This document shows, piece after piece, positions 36,101 through 49,299 of a stretch of DNA of 64,000 nucleotides. Under the pieces are notes generated by a model that searched no databases, was not told the DNA's origin, and saw only the letters and a program-made list of their open reading frames with translations. Each line of letters begins with the position of its first letter. Positions within the stretch are counted from its first letter, which is position 1. Source of the DNA: Aphis gossypii (lineage: Eukaryota; Arthropoda; Insecta; Hemiptera; Aphididae); contig NC_065531.1 of NCBI RefSeq assembly GCF_020184175.1, positions 26,185,213 through 26,249,212 of the forward strand, given 5' to 3'. A program made the translations under genes and the position numbers.

Positions 36101-39100
36101 AAATGTTTCATCCCAATCAAAAACTAGATCTCCAGTTCGCACCACAGTTCTGGCTTTGTGTACGCGATCGCACTCCAAGACGCAGTACAAGTCTCTCGAA
36201 CTACCAGTGGCTGCCATAACTATAATAATTGTTTTTAATAATAATATAAGTACTAATTTTCATTGACTAAAATAAATATACTAAACTATACCAACCATTT
36301 GTAGGTTGACCTGGTAATACAGTCGTAGGTGTCGCTCTGAGACCTCTGCCAGCCAGTAAATGGACCCATAATAAACCACTTATAGGTGGGGCATTGTCTA
36401 CTGTAGTTTTTTCAAACTTGTATTTTAAAAACTCTATTTACGAAAAAAAAATTATATGTATTACTTAACTTAAAATTCACTGCAATCAATTCTATAGTTA
36501 AAAATTTACCAGCTGGATTAATTTCCAACACTCGAGCTCTGTCAGCTTGTAAATCTGAAGTGGATGATGGACTACGTCGACCCAAATGTTTAGCTTCAAG
36601 TTCTAAAAGATGTCGAATTCTTCTTAGTGATGACGTTCTAGTATGTCTGTCTAATGTTGATGTCGTTGCTGAAGGTAATGCTGGAGACCCAAGACCTCTA
36701 AATGGTCTTAAATCTGCATTAGTTCCAGAATAACTCATCAGTTCCGAATGCCTAGTTCTTTCCGGTAGGTTCTCAGCGCTAAATGTGAATCTTTGTACTT
36801 TTTGTTGTTTTAATGATGGGTCGCAAACGTTTCGTATACGATCATAAATAGCACTGGTCGACGGTGCTCTACTCATCCACGCTCTGTATTCATCAGCTGT
36901 AAATACACTAGGAGAGCTGACTAATCGATTTTTACGTCGCATTTGAAATTCGGGAGCACTGAGGTTACCATCACTATCTTCATGATCACTTAACAGAGAA
37001 GATGATATTTTAGGATTGTCTTGTGTATTGTACCGCCTCAAACTACCTCTCAAGCTGTAAAATAAACATTATAATTGATTATTAATGAGTATTGTAGTGA
37101 AATATTTCAAATTTAAATACATGTTAATAAGCAATAAATTATAATACAATGTGGTCTACTACTCTACTACCTTGTGTTAAGAGATGAAAGTGGGGTACGC
37201 GGGGTACGAATATCTCTTGGAAGTGAATTTGACCTTAGAGAATTACTTCTAGATATTGTGGCACTTCCCTGCAATCTCGATATATTTGAAACGCCTATAA
37301 ATATTAATTTCAAAATAATTAAATAATAATATTTTTTTAATACCTGTTACTAAAATATTGTTAAAATAATATTAAATTCTATATAGCTAACTTGAAATTT
37401 TGATCAAACCTGATATTTGAGAAGAACCTCTATAGTAGTATGGCGATGTAGACGTTACTTTGGTTGCTTCAGTATCTGATGCATAATCTAGGTGTCTTGG
37501 TAATGTTCTAGACGATCCTTGCGAGTATTGAGAAACTAAACGTGTTCCGGATCCAGCGCCAGCACTACTTCTAAGTCCGGATCTCATCAACGTTTGCGAT
37601 TGTCGATATGGTCCTAAAACAATGTTAATTTATTTTTTGAGAAATATCGTCAACAAAATATTGAATTAAACATAATAATAATAATTTTTTTTTTTTAACT
37701 CACTGTTTCCATAATCATATTCAGATCTAGGTAGATACTGATCTGAACCAGATCTTGGAATATTATTACGGCGATATTGTTGTTGTGTAGTTGTTGCTGA
37801 CATTCTTCTGCCAGTTGAAGACTGTCCACCTGGACAAAATGGATGTACCTTTTCAGCTAATGATTCTAAGGTTTTAGGATATGCTTTATCAAACGGTTGA
37901 AAATGTTGAGATTTGGGTTGTTCATTAGAAACTGGTGGATGAGGAGGCTGATATGACCAATTATTACGACGGTCAAGCTGCAAAATAATAAAAGTTTTAT
38001 AATGTAGCGAGTTGTTTTTAGGTAATCATAGAATAGTCAACGAGAATACCGTAGACACTTGTCTTCTTGATTCCGGAGGCCGTGAATTGTAATAGAGATC
38101 TCCGGAAATATCACCATTTGAATCCAAAGCAAGTTGAGATTGTGATCTTCCTCTAGATTCTCTTCGTCGTTGTTCGTTCATGTTTTCTTTATTTCTTTGA
38201 TTTACTCTTCTATTAAATTTTATCTTTGTTTAATTTTTTATATGATCATGGTATATATAAATAGTATATTGTTTCATTTTGACTGTCATAAAATATTCTA
38301 AGGTGTGTTTTTTTGACGTGTATATAATTATTGTATATTGTTATTATTATTATATGTACGGTACTGATCGTTAAGTTATCGCTTATCGATATAATGCAAT
38401 GTACCGCGGCCGACCTGGGCGATTGTACGTACGATATTATTTTTCAATGTTCGTTATAAAGTTGTATTGCGAACTACTATGGACTATGGTCAAATAAATA
38501 GCACGATAAATAGTAATGCAACGTATATTTATTTTACACGTATTTTACAATTATGTTACCGGAAATGTTAAAAATTTAGGGAATTACGGCAATTCGTAGG
38601 AGATGATGATAAATTCCTAATAGTAGAAGAAAATAATGTTATTGTCTGGAAAATGTCATCATTTTCATAGTTTATAGGCGATGTTATCACGCGTCGCTTT
38701 TTAACTTTTAATTTAATATTTAATTCAGGAGCACAGAGATATATTAAATGTCAACGTAAGACAAAATGCAAGCAAAAGACAAACAGGTGTGCTTGCAGAT
38801 CAACATCTAAAAATAGCAATTCTAAATGTCACAAAAGTTTCGAAAATATAAAAATTCTTATATGATATATATAAAAAAAATGTATTATATTATTACTATA
38901 TTTTTATATTAAAAAATTGCTTGATTGTTTAAAATAAGTATAAAAGTCTTAAAATTAAAGAAATATATAATTTTTTTAATTATTATTATTTTAATAATTA
39001 ATTTGAATATCTAAAATAAATATAAAAATTTTATGGATACCTATATTTTATGTGTACTTATTGTGATGTATAATTTATTATATATATTTATATACGTTTG

Positions 39101-42100
39101 ATGTTTGGAAAAACGTGACGATAGTTTTTCGGAAAACAAAATTAAAAGTAAAATTAAAAAAATTTATTTAGAAAACATGTTGCCCCGAATATTTGTTGAA
39201 GAATTAATTTATTATTATTATAATACGAGTATTCACATCATTTTTTTATTACTATTGTTGTTGTTAGTTATGATTTGTGATCAAAAATAATAATAAATAC
39301 AGTAATATAATATAGTTATAAATAGTTACTAATTTTTATTTTATGTAAATTAATTTTTCTATGATGCGGATACGACGCGACTCTACTATAAAATGAATAT
39401 TTTTTTAAATTTTTTTTATAGTAGAATTATAAAAAAATAATAGTATATCTTTTTCCAACGAATTCTCATGTGGCATGGTTTATTTCGATTATTATCATAA
39501 ATCTGAAATTTAAATTTCGTCGCGAAAATTGCAATGAATTACACACACCAATGTTCATTTACTTCTCACACATTGACATAGCCGAAATGTTCATGTAATA
39601 TGAAATGCCTAAATACTACTCCTTAAAACATGCTTTAACCCCCTTATTAATTATATTTAATGGAAGTAATAATTAGACAAATTAAATTAAAATATCTAAA
39701 AAATAGAAAATAATACTATTTTTGTAAAGAAATTATAACATAATACTAGTGTATAGGCAATTATATCATATTTTTCCGTTTTTAGGAATTGTCATTTTTT
39801 CCTATAAGTCAACATTTCTGGTAACGTATATACTATATATATAAATAATATGTATTAGAAATAGAAATCGCTAAATAATATAATTATTGTGATTTATTTG
39901 GTTAGTCACATCAAAAATAAATTATTTTATTAATTAATGCATTGAATAATTTGTTTATTTAACGCATTTGTTTTATAGTTATTTTTAATAAGATGTTATT
40001 ATTTATTAACTAGGATTTATTATGTTTTATTAATGTTATTAATTATGATTCAATTTTATCGCCCCTTTAAAAACGAATATAATCGTAGTGATTTTAATCT
40101 ACCTACCTAATGTATACTACATTAAAACTTAAAAAAGTTTGTATGATCTAAATATTTTTCAATATTACCTATGCATATATTTATATTTTATAGTATTATT
40201 TTAAATGTACTCACCCTGTAGTCATGTATGATTTCATATGCATATCATCATCATCGTCGTCATGTTGATCATCTGATTCTCTACTAATATCCTTTTTGAT
40301 CACAACAACTGGAGGTTGATGACTAGGCATAGCAGAGGCCAATGAAACATTGGCTGAAGCTCGATGAATACCTCTTGTTTGTCTTAAAGCTAATACCAGT
40401 CGTCTAGGTATCGACATAATAATCACAACCTCATCTACGGCTTTTCTAGTAACGTCTACCAGGTTTACGGCTAATACTTCATCACCAACCTAAATATTAT
40501 AAAAATTAAAATTACGCGTTTTTAATATTTTTATAGTATTAAGGGGACGTTGCACCCGCATGTGTTGTTTTCGTTTTATACCCTTATGACATAGTACATT
40601 TTTATTCTTCAGTTTCAATAGTATGCTTTTAGTTTTGATATTAGAGGGAATTGACCTATTTTTAAAATTTTAGATAAGCACATTATATTATGTGTTTTCT
40701 CGTTGGTTTTTTATGATATTTTAATTCTTAAGTGCGTTATGAATTTATAAAAATTAAATATTTTAAAATGCTTATAATTCACTTAAAAATTAAAATATCA
40801 TGAAAAACCAACTACAGAGTATAATGTTCTTACTTGACAATTTGATAATAGGTCAATTCACTCTATTATCAAAACTAAAAGCATATTATTGAAACTGGTG
40901 AACGAAGATTTACTATGTCGTATGTCTATAAGACAGAGACAGCATGTGCAGGTGTATATGACATACTTTTAATACAGAAGCGTGCTCACGTGGGAAGGGG
41001 TGGATTACGGTGTTATCATATTCACCCCTCAGTTTTGCTATTTTTTGTCTACAGATTTAATGTTAATATAGAAAAAACTGTATAATTATTAATTATTTAT
41101 ATTTTATTGTTAAAATAAAAATTAATGTTTTAATATTATTTTCTATATGAATTTTAATATTTCATAAAAGTTAATGAGTAGATTGATAACAATAAAATAT
41201 GTGATAATAATGTAATGAAACCTCATTTACCAACATTAGTACAAAATAATTTACGTCAAGGTGTTATTAATAACATATTATAAAAATTCACCTTACATAT
41301 GATTATTGATGTTTTATTATAACTATAACTATAGCACACTTGTGAGTAAATGCAAAAATACAAAATTTGTTTGTTATAATATGGTCTGAGAACAATAAAA
41401 ATTTATTTTAAAAAATGTGAGCACGCCATCGGTATAACGTATATATATAAATATTTATAAAATTGTTTACCTGTATACATCCGCTATTATATACTGCCGA
41501 CTCAAGAGCTAATCTAGAAATGAATAGACCATCGTGACGATTTATACCGTTACCTTCTCGAATGTATAATCCTAAAGTCTGTCCAGGTCTTTTTATTATC
41601 TCAACAAGATTAACTATATGATTAGAATCCTGTAAAAATGCCATTTAAATCATATAATAAATACATTTTTATAAGTTTGTTAATAAATGCATTTTTAACT
41701 TACTTGAAGCATTAGAAATTTTTTAGCTGCATCTGTAGCAGTTTTAGTGAGGTGAATTCTCGGGTCCAGTATTCGGACAACCATTTCACCTCTACGCTGT
41801 ACTGCATCAAGTGCTGCTGCTGTAGTTGCATCATACTCATTTTCAATGGTATCGATTAATCGAAAATCTTCTTTACTAATCCCGCTTAACTAAAAAATAA
41901 AAACGAATGTTCAAAAACTGTTGAAAACAGTAAAATTTATTAAAATTAAAATTGAATTACTTTTCGGAAATCACTCTGTAAGACCACTGGCAGTGCATCT
42001 TTAGTTTTTGTTCCAGCCGGCAATGGCTGTTGGCCATGTCTGGATGTTGTGGCCAAGTCTTGAGCTCGATCACGGCCCTAGAAAAGAAAAAAACACAAGT

Positions 42101-43263
42101 TTAACGCTTGGTATACCTACTTATTTTTCTTAAAAAGTCGAACGATATTTGCTTTAAATATATCAAACTATAATGGCATATCATATTTTTTATTTGTGTT
42201 TACTATGATTTTAACGTATATTTAATGGTAATAGTTTAGGGTAGATCGATCACATTGTTTGACCTCATTTTTTGTGATACGAGCAGTATCATTCAATATT
42301 CTCGATCTCTCTTTGATTACATTGTAATATTTAAACATAATATCGTATTACACGGGGGTCTTTCCGAATTTGTCGTTTACACGATCCATATTATATTATA
42401 TTTGCACTATATAACTGTGCATATAATATACGCGCGAAACGCTTATACATATTATCATCACCGACCTTTCTCGATATGAAGAAACATCCCGAACTTGAGT
42501 CCCTGTCACACATTTGCAACGATTATTCGTCTAATCGTAGGTATATACCATTACACCGATTCGGTGCGATGTATCATGATGTCATGCGAGTGTCGTTCGT
42601 TGCTGTACGCGTTATTTGTTTTTTTTTTTTTTTTGTTTCCCGCAACGGCGATATTATCTTTGACCCGGACGAAAACACGTAAAACGCTATACCGTCGCCC
42701 TGCCGGGGAGCGTGTACGCGCCGTGGAAAAATGATTTTTCCAGGACGCCCATCCAACAGTGCTCCGCTTTACGCAGGGTCTGTACGCTTGCGTACAGACA
42801 CGACCCGCGCACGGTATTTATCGTGCCCGTACGATATATTGTTATTATGCCACGCGTGTCGGCGGCACAGGAACGCGCCCGTCGAGGGTTTGAGCGACTG
42901 TTTTGTACGAATAACAATAATATTATAATATATAATATTATTATTGTTGTCGTTCGATACACAACGCCGTAAGCTTCGTGATAATAATAATACGTACACG
43001 AAAACGTAATATAATATTGCGTTTACGCGAGTCGTAAACGAAAAAAAATCTACACACCACCATTACGTATGTATATAATATACGAATGTATATAGTTATA
43101 ATATTATTTACGTCGTTTGCGCGTAAAACCATGTGTGCAGTATAAATCTGTCGCTCCGACGTTGGCAACGTTTGAAAAAAACGTACACAATATATATATA
43201 TATATATATATATAGGTACATAAGTACTTACCCTTGGACCAATACTACTATTACTATTACTAT

Positions 43264-43296
<33 letters not shown>

Positions 43297-43450
43297 CGCT
43301 GTTGCTGGCTAGAGGGGGTACGTTTGGTGCGCGGCGCATAGCGTAGTAAAAGGCTAGGGTGTGCGTATACTCTCGGAAAACTGTCGTACACGACGAATAT
43401 GGGTCAATGAAAAGCGGACGGGAAGAGGGCAGTACGACTCCATTCAAAAC
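32675..43450 (-). CDS. syd-1: Syd-1 / RhoGAP100F, synapse-organising PDZ-C2-RhoGAP protein
   Basis: Presynaptic scaffold that acts with liprin-alpha and neurexin to build active zones. Exons with consistent phases: 43232-43450, 41961-42077, 41704-41889, 41471-41629, 40215-40489, 38050-38209, 37704-37977, 37410 (or 37392)-37613, 37171-37294, 36510-37054, 36296-36433, 35833-36219, 35457-35726, 35189-35394, and 34930/34935-35133, followed by the C-terminal exon ending at 32675. Residue numbers start at the first exon seen. A Ser/Asn run (about 53-70) is followed by PDZ (about 176-262; PGQTLGLYIREGNG), Ser/Arg-rich linker, C2 (about 766-885; LLWVHLLAGRGLRA, WDETFELDL) and RhoGAP (about 938-1150). 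The RhoGAP domain keeps the arginine finger (GLYRLCGSA) and YLRELPEPLF. Exon 43232-43450 begins in frame after an acceptor, so the true start may lie further upstream; its first internal ATG gives MRRAPNVPPL. The link between the RhoGAP exon and the C-terminal exon is unresolved. Confidence 0.93.
33290..33540. mobile_element. Possible Helentron/Helitron-derived repeat
   Basis: The string cggaagagctcgtttgtttg, followed by actaccggtcggatttgaaa, then aggctatat and a GC-rich tail with gtgggtcggagaagccgacg, is reminiscent of the 3' parts of non-autonomous Helentrons found in many insects. This is recall of a family look, not an alignment. It lies in the stretch between the two last Syd-1 exons. 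Confidence 0.35.
33541..34929 (-). other. Remainder of the last Syd-1 intron (or 3' flank)
   Basis: AT-rich, no exon recognised. If the C-terminal exon at 32675-33188 belongs to Syd-1, a short connecting exon of length 1 modulo 3 should lie here or just left of it. Confidence 0.4.
38210..40214 (-). other. Large Syd-1 intron
   Basis: A 2-kb AT-rich intron between the PDZ-tail exon and the linker exon (acceptor tttaatag at 38210). It contains a cysteine-rich open remnant on the opposite strand at about 38728-38850. No Syd-1 exon is needed here because the phases match across it (2 to 2). Confidence 0.7.
38728..38850 (+). pseudogene. Cysteine-rich remnant of a transposon-type protein
   Basis: About 40 codons on the plus strand, antisense to Syd-1, read with regularly spaced cysteines: YIKCQRKTKCKQKTNRCACR, then NSKCHKSF. 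The order of C, CxC and CH elements recalls the C-terminal cysteine cluster (...C.C+..K.C.C......CNS+CH.S) of some integrase-bearing mobile-element proteins. It is short and isolated, so it is a fragment if real. Confidence 0.35.
40543..40968. mobile_element. 426-bp near-palindromic MITE flanked by TTAA
   Basis: Almost the whole element is one inverted repeat. The left half (GTTGCACCCGCATGTG, then CATAGTA, then AGTATGCTTTTAGTTTTGAT, then GTTGGTTTTTTATGATATTT) reappears in the same order, reverse-complemented, in the right half. TTAA stands at 40539-40542 and again at 40969-40972, which is the piggyBac-type target. It lies in the Syd-1 intron between 40490 and 41470 and would fold into a long hairpin in the pre-mRNA. 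Confidence 0.8.
42470..42965. other. CpG-rich island inside a Syd-1 intron
   Basis: Strong rise in GC and CpG within an otherwise AT-rich intron. It includes a 10-bp inverted repeat GTCTGTACGC / GCGTACAGAC with a 2-base spacer (42778-42799) and a long AT palindrome around 42910-42945. Open frames on both strands here are products of the high GC content and match nothing I know. An internal promoter for a shorter Syd-1 form is one reading. Confidence 0.35.
43191..43214. repeat. (TA)n microsatellite
   Basis: Twelve TA units immediately downstream (in gene direction) of a Syd-1 donor site at 43231. Confidence 0.85.
43244..43296. repeat. Coding (ACT)n/(ATT)n triplet repeat
   Basis: A trinucleotide run inside a Syd-1 exon. 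On the minus strand it reads AGT/AAT and so encodes the Ser/Asn tract of the N-terminal region. Confidence 0.85.
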
Positions 43451-46400
43451 CTGCGAGGCCCATCAATTAAAACCGACGTGCGCCTTTTGACATATTATAC
43501 GTATATATATATATAATATACAAATGTAATGCCTCCGTCGTCGCATATACCTTTATTATGTATGCCGGCTGGTCATAACATTTTAACGTACTGCGCATCG
43601 TTATAATATATATATAAGTTTGTGTTTTATGCTATGGCTGCTGCTGCGGTATCGCACGCTGTTCGCGATATATATATATGTATATAACAATATAATATAC
43701 GAACAGAGTTGGCAGACCGGCAAGAAACTTTGCCGTTTTTCTGCCGGGAAACTTTTGTAATAATTGGATCGTAAAAGTTGGCCGGCATCACACGCGGCGT
43801 CTATATTGGTTTACCTCTATTGGTTCAATCTATGATACGGGTGTGTGCGTGTGTGTGTGTGTGTGGGTTGTCGTGTGTTTGTCGAGCACACCTGAGGGGT
43901 AGACTGGTAGAGGTATACGTACAGTTGGGTAGGTACTGATGAGATCAATATAACGTTTTACTATAAAATGTGTTATTAACATTTTATTATATACTAAACG
44001 CAAATATTATAATGCTCAAATATAATATTATTATTCATTATATTCAAGTAGGTACTGTAGTGTACTCTATTTTATTGTGTAGGTAGTTGAATTTAATTAG
44101 ATCAAACTATTAAACTGTTACTACCTGCGGCGCAGCTTCCAAAAATATACACTTGCATTTTGTAATAATAATAATAATTTATAATATTAAATATAGTACT
44201 TTTTGATTTGCGTTTAGACGGTGAATATAAACGTGCTCAATACACTATTAAACATATTAATATTTTTTGGCAACAGATAAAAACATTAAGTATAAATTAT
44301 ATTTTAAATTTTTATTCTATGTATATGATTTACGAATATCCGATTTACGAGGTATCCATATCATAATGTATTTCTATCTATTTATGGCTTAAATATATTA
44401 TATATAGGTATATGTATTATTATATATGTACATGATCAAATCTACTAAAAATATAAAATACCTATGTGAAAGGTATACATAATATAAGGTATAGGTTTAT
44501 GTATTCAACTATATATTTACTAATTTTTAAGTCTTAAGATAAGAATTTAAAAAATTTGATTGTAATGGATTTACTATACTATTATATACCAGTAAAATAT
44601 TTTTACAAAACTATATATTAACCGATAAAATCGACTTTATTATTTTGTTGTAATTTTAAATCGTAAGTAGTTACTGAAGTTTTCTTCAAGTATATTTATA
44701 TTAGCATATTCTAAACATGATAAACTTTCAAACAAGCTACTTATATAGACATTTAGAATTATCGAATTTTGTAGTTTTTTTCGATTTACTCATGTTACTA
44801 TTAATTAATTACTATTCACACCTTTCTATGGCAGTTACAACAGTGTTGAGTATTGACTTATACTTAATAATAATGATGTATAGTATAGTATTATTTGATG
44901 AATGCAATGTTTTATGAAAAAAATTGTTTAAAATACCGTAATATAGTGTATTACTATAGTTATATAAATAAATTATAAAATATCTTAAGCAAATAGAGAC
45001 TATAAAATATCGCGCGTTTATGCAAAAATTCATATTTCGTGTATTGTGTATACAATAAATATACCATATTCATTAATAGGTAATGAATAAAAAAACATAA
45101 GTACTGTTGCTTATAAATCCTGTTCCTAGCTATATATTCATTACAGTGATTTACTCAATGATACATGAAACTATACTATGTACAGCAAAACGACTCGTGT
45201 TATTTTTCCACTTCATTTATGTAAAACTATATTATAAACAGTACCTAAAAACAGTAAAAACTACCTGACTTGTGACTCCCTAGTCCCTATACTAAAAAAT
45301 ATAATCAAACAGGTACTTATAATAACTGAAATAATTCATATCGTTTTCTCTGATGAATTGCTTATAATAACCTAGTTCGTATGAGTACTTATCAGTATTT
45401 ATATTATATATTATACATTTGTATTAGATATAATATAATTATGTCTTACATGCGTATACCATTTCTATATGCATGGTATACTTTTATTATATCTGTATAT
45501 TATTATTGTTCAAATTTGTAACAGATTGCTAAATAAAAAATTAAGTTAAACAAAAAAAAAATATATATAATGTATATGTATTATAGTATATAGTACTGTT
45601 GTGTATATAGTGTATATTGAATAATATATATACGACTCTATGTCTATATTACACTTACAATAGTTACATTGTACCTACCTACCTATATATTTGTATTCAG
45701 TATGCTGTACACAATATTTTCTGTGTCTAATGTGAAGTATGTTTGTACGTATAATATATTATAGGTAATATAATAAATACCGATAGGTACTTAATAATTT
45801 AATGTTAATACCAGACCCTATTTTTCATAAAAAGTCGTACTACACTTTTTTTAATGTACATGATATGATATGATATAAATTATCACTAAAATATTTGATT
45901 TCGTGTAGTTTATAAGGTAATAGATTATAGCTAAATGTAGGTCATCATGTAGGGGCAGTAATGGAAAGGACCGTGCTGCAAGTTGGATAGTATTACCACA
46001 TCTTTAATAACTACCAATTTTATTGTTAAAAGTTATGACTTCTCTATTTTGAAACAGTAGAACCATTACGACTTTAATATACGTTATGTATGCAGACGTG
46101 CTGAAATTCTACCTAACAAATTTTTTCTCTACTCTGATCTCTCAGAAACTTAATAAACTAAAATAGGCTGTTTCGATATTTGATAGCTATATCGACGATA
46201 TATCGTCTATTCCCATTGAACGTCTGTCAAATTGACTACAAATACTAAATTTTAATTGTATGTAAGATATAACAACATAAGTAATAAATAATAATAATAA
46301 TAATATCGATGTTAAATAATTTAATTTACGAGTGAAGAGAGACATGTGTTGGTTAATGGCTTTTTTATTTTTTTTCGCGTAGGAGTACTCGAAAAGTTGT

Positions 46401-49299
46401 ATGCAGTTACATAATCAATTCTGTATAATATTTTGATGAAAAGTCATATTTCAATTGTTTTCATTACAAATAGTTTCTTTAAAACTACCGACAAACATCG
46501 AACAATTTCGAAGTAATATCAGTAAATGGATTCGCTCAGAATTGTTCTTAAAATGATTTATGATTGCTTTCAAAATTAATATAAACAACAATACAACATA
46601 ATTTTATAACCTGCACTTATACAGGTATCTGAGTGGAGACCGAAGAGAGCAGACGAGTGCCCAACACCCTAACTGCCCATCTACCGAATTTGTGTCTTAT
46701 CTTTTTTGTACTGGCATAGATTATGATAGTTGTATACTTCATTTATATAATATGGAATACGAATAAAATGCTTAGGTTTGGTTTACAAAAATATATACGA
46801 AAAAAAAATGTAGTATACATTTATATTTAAGTATAATAACGTACAAAGGGAATTTTCTTTTATAATTTTAAAGTTTATTTTTTTTCTATAGGTACGTGTT
46901 ATATTTTTAAAGAAAAAGGTTATAATCTGTAAACAATAATATTATACTTTATAGTTATCGACTTATCGACGAGTTATTCAACATTACTGCTGTAAATGTT
47001 ATTGCTACAGAAATTAATCGTTTGAATGTGGTTATAACATAATACACAATTTGAATGTAATATTGCTTATAATTTCTGAGCATTTTATTTGTGATTTACG
47101 ATTCATTTTCATATCTAAGTACTTGATGGAATTTTGTATTGCTGATAATAACATTTTTTATTTTTTAATACTTCTTGTAACGAATAACTATCGGTTAATA
47201 GTTTTGTCATTATAGGAATTTCCTAAACCAAAAAAGAATATTTTTTTAAACAAATTTAATAATATATAACCAAATGTTTTCGAAAAAGTATTTAATTTTT
47301 TTTTTTTAATGTTTAGAGATTATATGAATGACGGCTATGTTTGAAATATTGTAGTACCCACCTACCTCAAACGATTTTGTGATTCGTCTGTATAAGAATA
47401 TAGTCATTTATGAATTTACAAGCAGTTATTAAATGTAAAAAATGTTATATATTCACATTCTACACTAAATAATATAATATCCTAAAAATATTTAATTATT
47501 AATAATAAACGACTATAATGAAGAATGGTCTCAAATTGTAGTTTCGTATATCTTCTAAAAAATTCAAAGATGAAAGAATTTAAGTTGAAATTAAATTTTA
47601 ATTTATTGAAAATATACAAATATCATACATCATATGCATTTTATAATGTGAAAACGTGTTAATTAATTTTTTCACCAATGTCTGTCACTAACCGACAATT
47701 GTTCCTGTAAAAGATAATTTTCGCTATTGAAATGTATAAAAAAAAATATATTAACATTAACATTGTGCCAAAAAAATGTACAGATGCTTTAGAAATATTG
47801 TCAATCGAAAATGACATTACAGATTAACAAGTTTATAACCAACCTGAATATCGATGAGTTTTTAAAATGGAAAGCGAGGAAATGTTTATAAAAAAAAACT
47901 TTTAATCAATTTTTACTTCTTGACATTTAATTTGATGTAGATGTTATTATGTTCAAACATTTTAGACATGTTAATTGTTTTATTAAATAAAAATATTTAA
48001 GTTTTAATATTAATATTGTATTTGTATTATGTGTTTTATTTTATTTTATGATTCGTACTCGCATAAACTACAAAAAAATGTTTCTAGTACGTTGTATCAA
48101 AATTTTATTATGGTAAATATATATATAGAAGTTAATGAAGAGAGATAATCTGGCGCCCATAATTTTAAATTGTAATATGCTTAATAAATAAAAAATCTCT
48201 CCCTATTATGGAGGGTAAGCTTAAGGTACTACTTTTAAATTCTAAGTGGCCAAGCATCCAATAGTAGTCAGTATTCCCATACAGACTATACTTGTAAAAT
48301 AACAATATACAGATTTCAAGCAATATATTTTAGTACAATGGCTCCTCTAACTTTAATCAAAGTTTGTGTTGGAGATAAGAAATTCTTATAATAAATTTGA
48401 TACATTATACATTTCTAAATATTAAATTTTTGTAGGTGTGTATTATTTAACCGCTCACAAAATTATAGATCTAAGATAATCACATTTTTATTGTAAACTT
48501 GTAAATTATTTTAAATGGTTATATTTATATTATACGTTACAGTTATTTCTTATAAATATGTAATGATATGTATACTAAAACTAAATTGCTTACGTAAATA
48601 ATTAATTGCGATTTTTAAGATATTATTTTTAACTTATAAGTTCAAGACTTAATTTGTCATAACGATATTAATTTTTCTTATATTTATTACCACTATTATA
48701 GTAGTATAATAGTAGGTACTTAGTGCCGCAATTAGGTTTATTCATCGGAGGGAGTAAGTGTATACCTAAGCAATAAGCATCATGCCATCATAATATTGCA
48801 GTATTTATTGTACGCGGCCCATTTAAATAATCAGTTTAGCAGGTGTCAAAAACATAGTCAGATTCGGTACAAAATATATCCGTACATTAAATAATAATAA
48901 ATGTATTTTATTAAAAAATAAAACCGATCGGCTCAGTACTGTACTAATGTGTGGTGGGAGGTGAGGATAATCGGTAGTTTTTGTGGAATTACTATATACC
49001 ACAGAATAAATGGTATTATTATTTATTCTGTACTGCTACTACTACACGTGCACAGTACCCATGTGTGTAACTACGTTTTTCGAGCGATATAAGGGGTGGC
49101 TTGCGTTTGTGATGGATACGAAAAATGCCGCGCTTCTGAAATTGGGTCAGTGCTACGTCACGATCGATATAGACGGCAAACCGCGTACGCACGCACGCCC
49201 TCTCAATATTAACCGCGGTACTGGTGCGTCGTAGTCTGTCTTATCAACACAACAACAAATCACTATCAGTCTCGCGGCCCGCAGCCTGCGATCGTTCAA
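43451..49299. other. Intergenic or long 5' intron region between Syd-1 and Hip14
   Basis: 5.8 kb. The first 500 bases are GC-richer, with a (GT)n run at 43841-43865, and could include the Syd-1 promoter or an upstream exon. The rest is AT-rich without recognisable genes; a 14-bp palindrome GACGATATATCGTC lies near 46193. From about 49060 a CpG-rich island marks the Hip14 promoter region, with a CRE-like tacgtca near 49154. Confidence 0.5.

Noticed and set aside
42476..42999. Six overlapping open frames on both strands
   Set aside because: They result from low stop-codon density in the CpG-rich island; none has a recognisable domain.
49010..49234. 75-codon plus-strand frame upstream of Hip14
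   Set aside because: It sits in the promoter/leader CpG island, ends before the leader donor and resembles no family.
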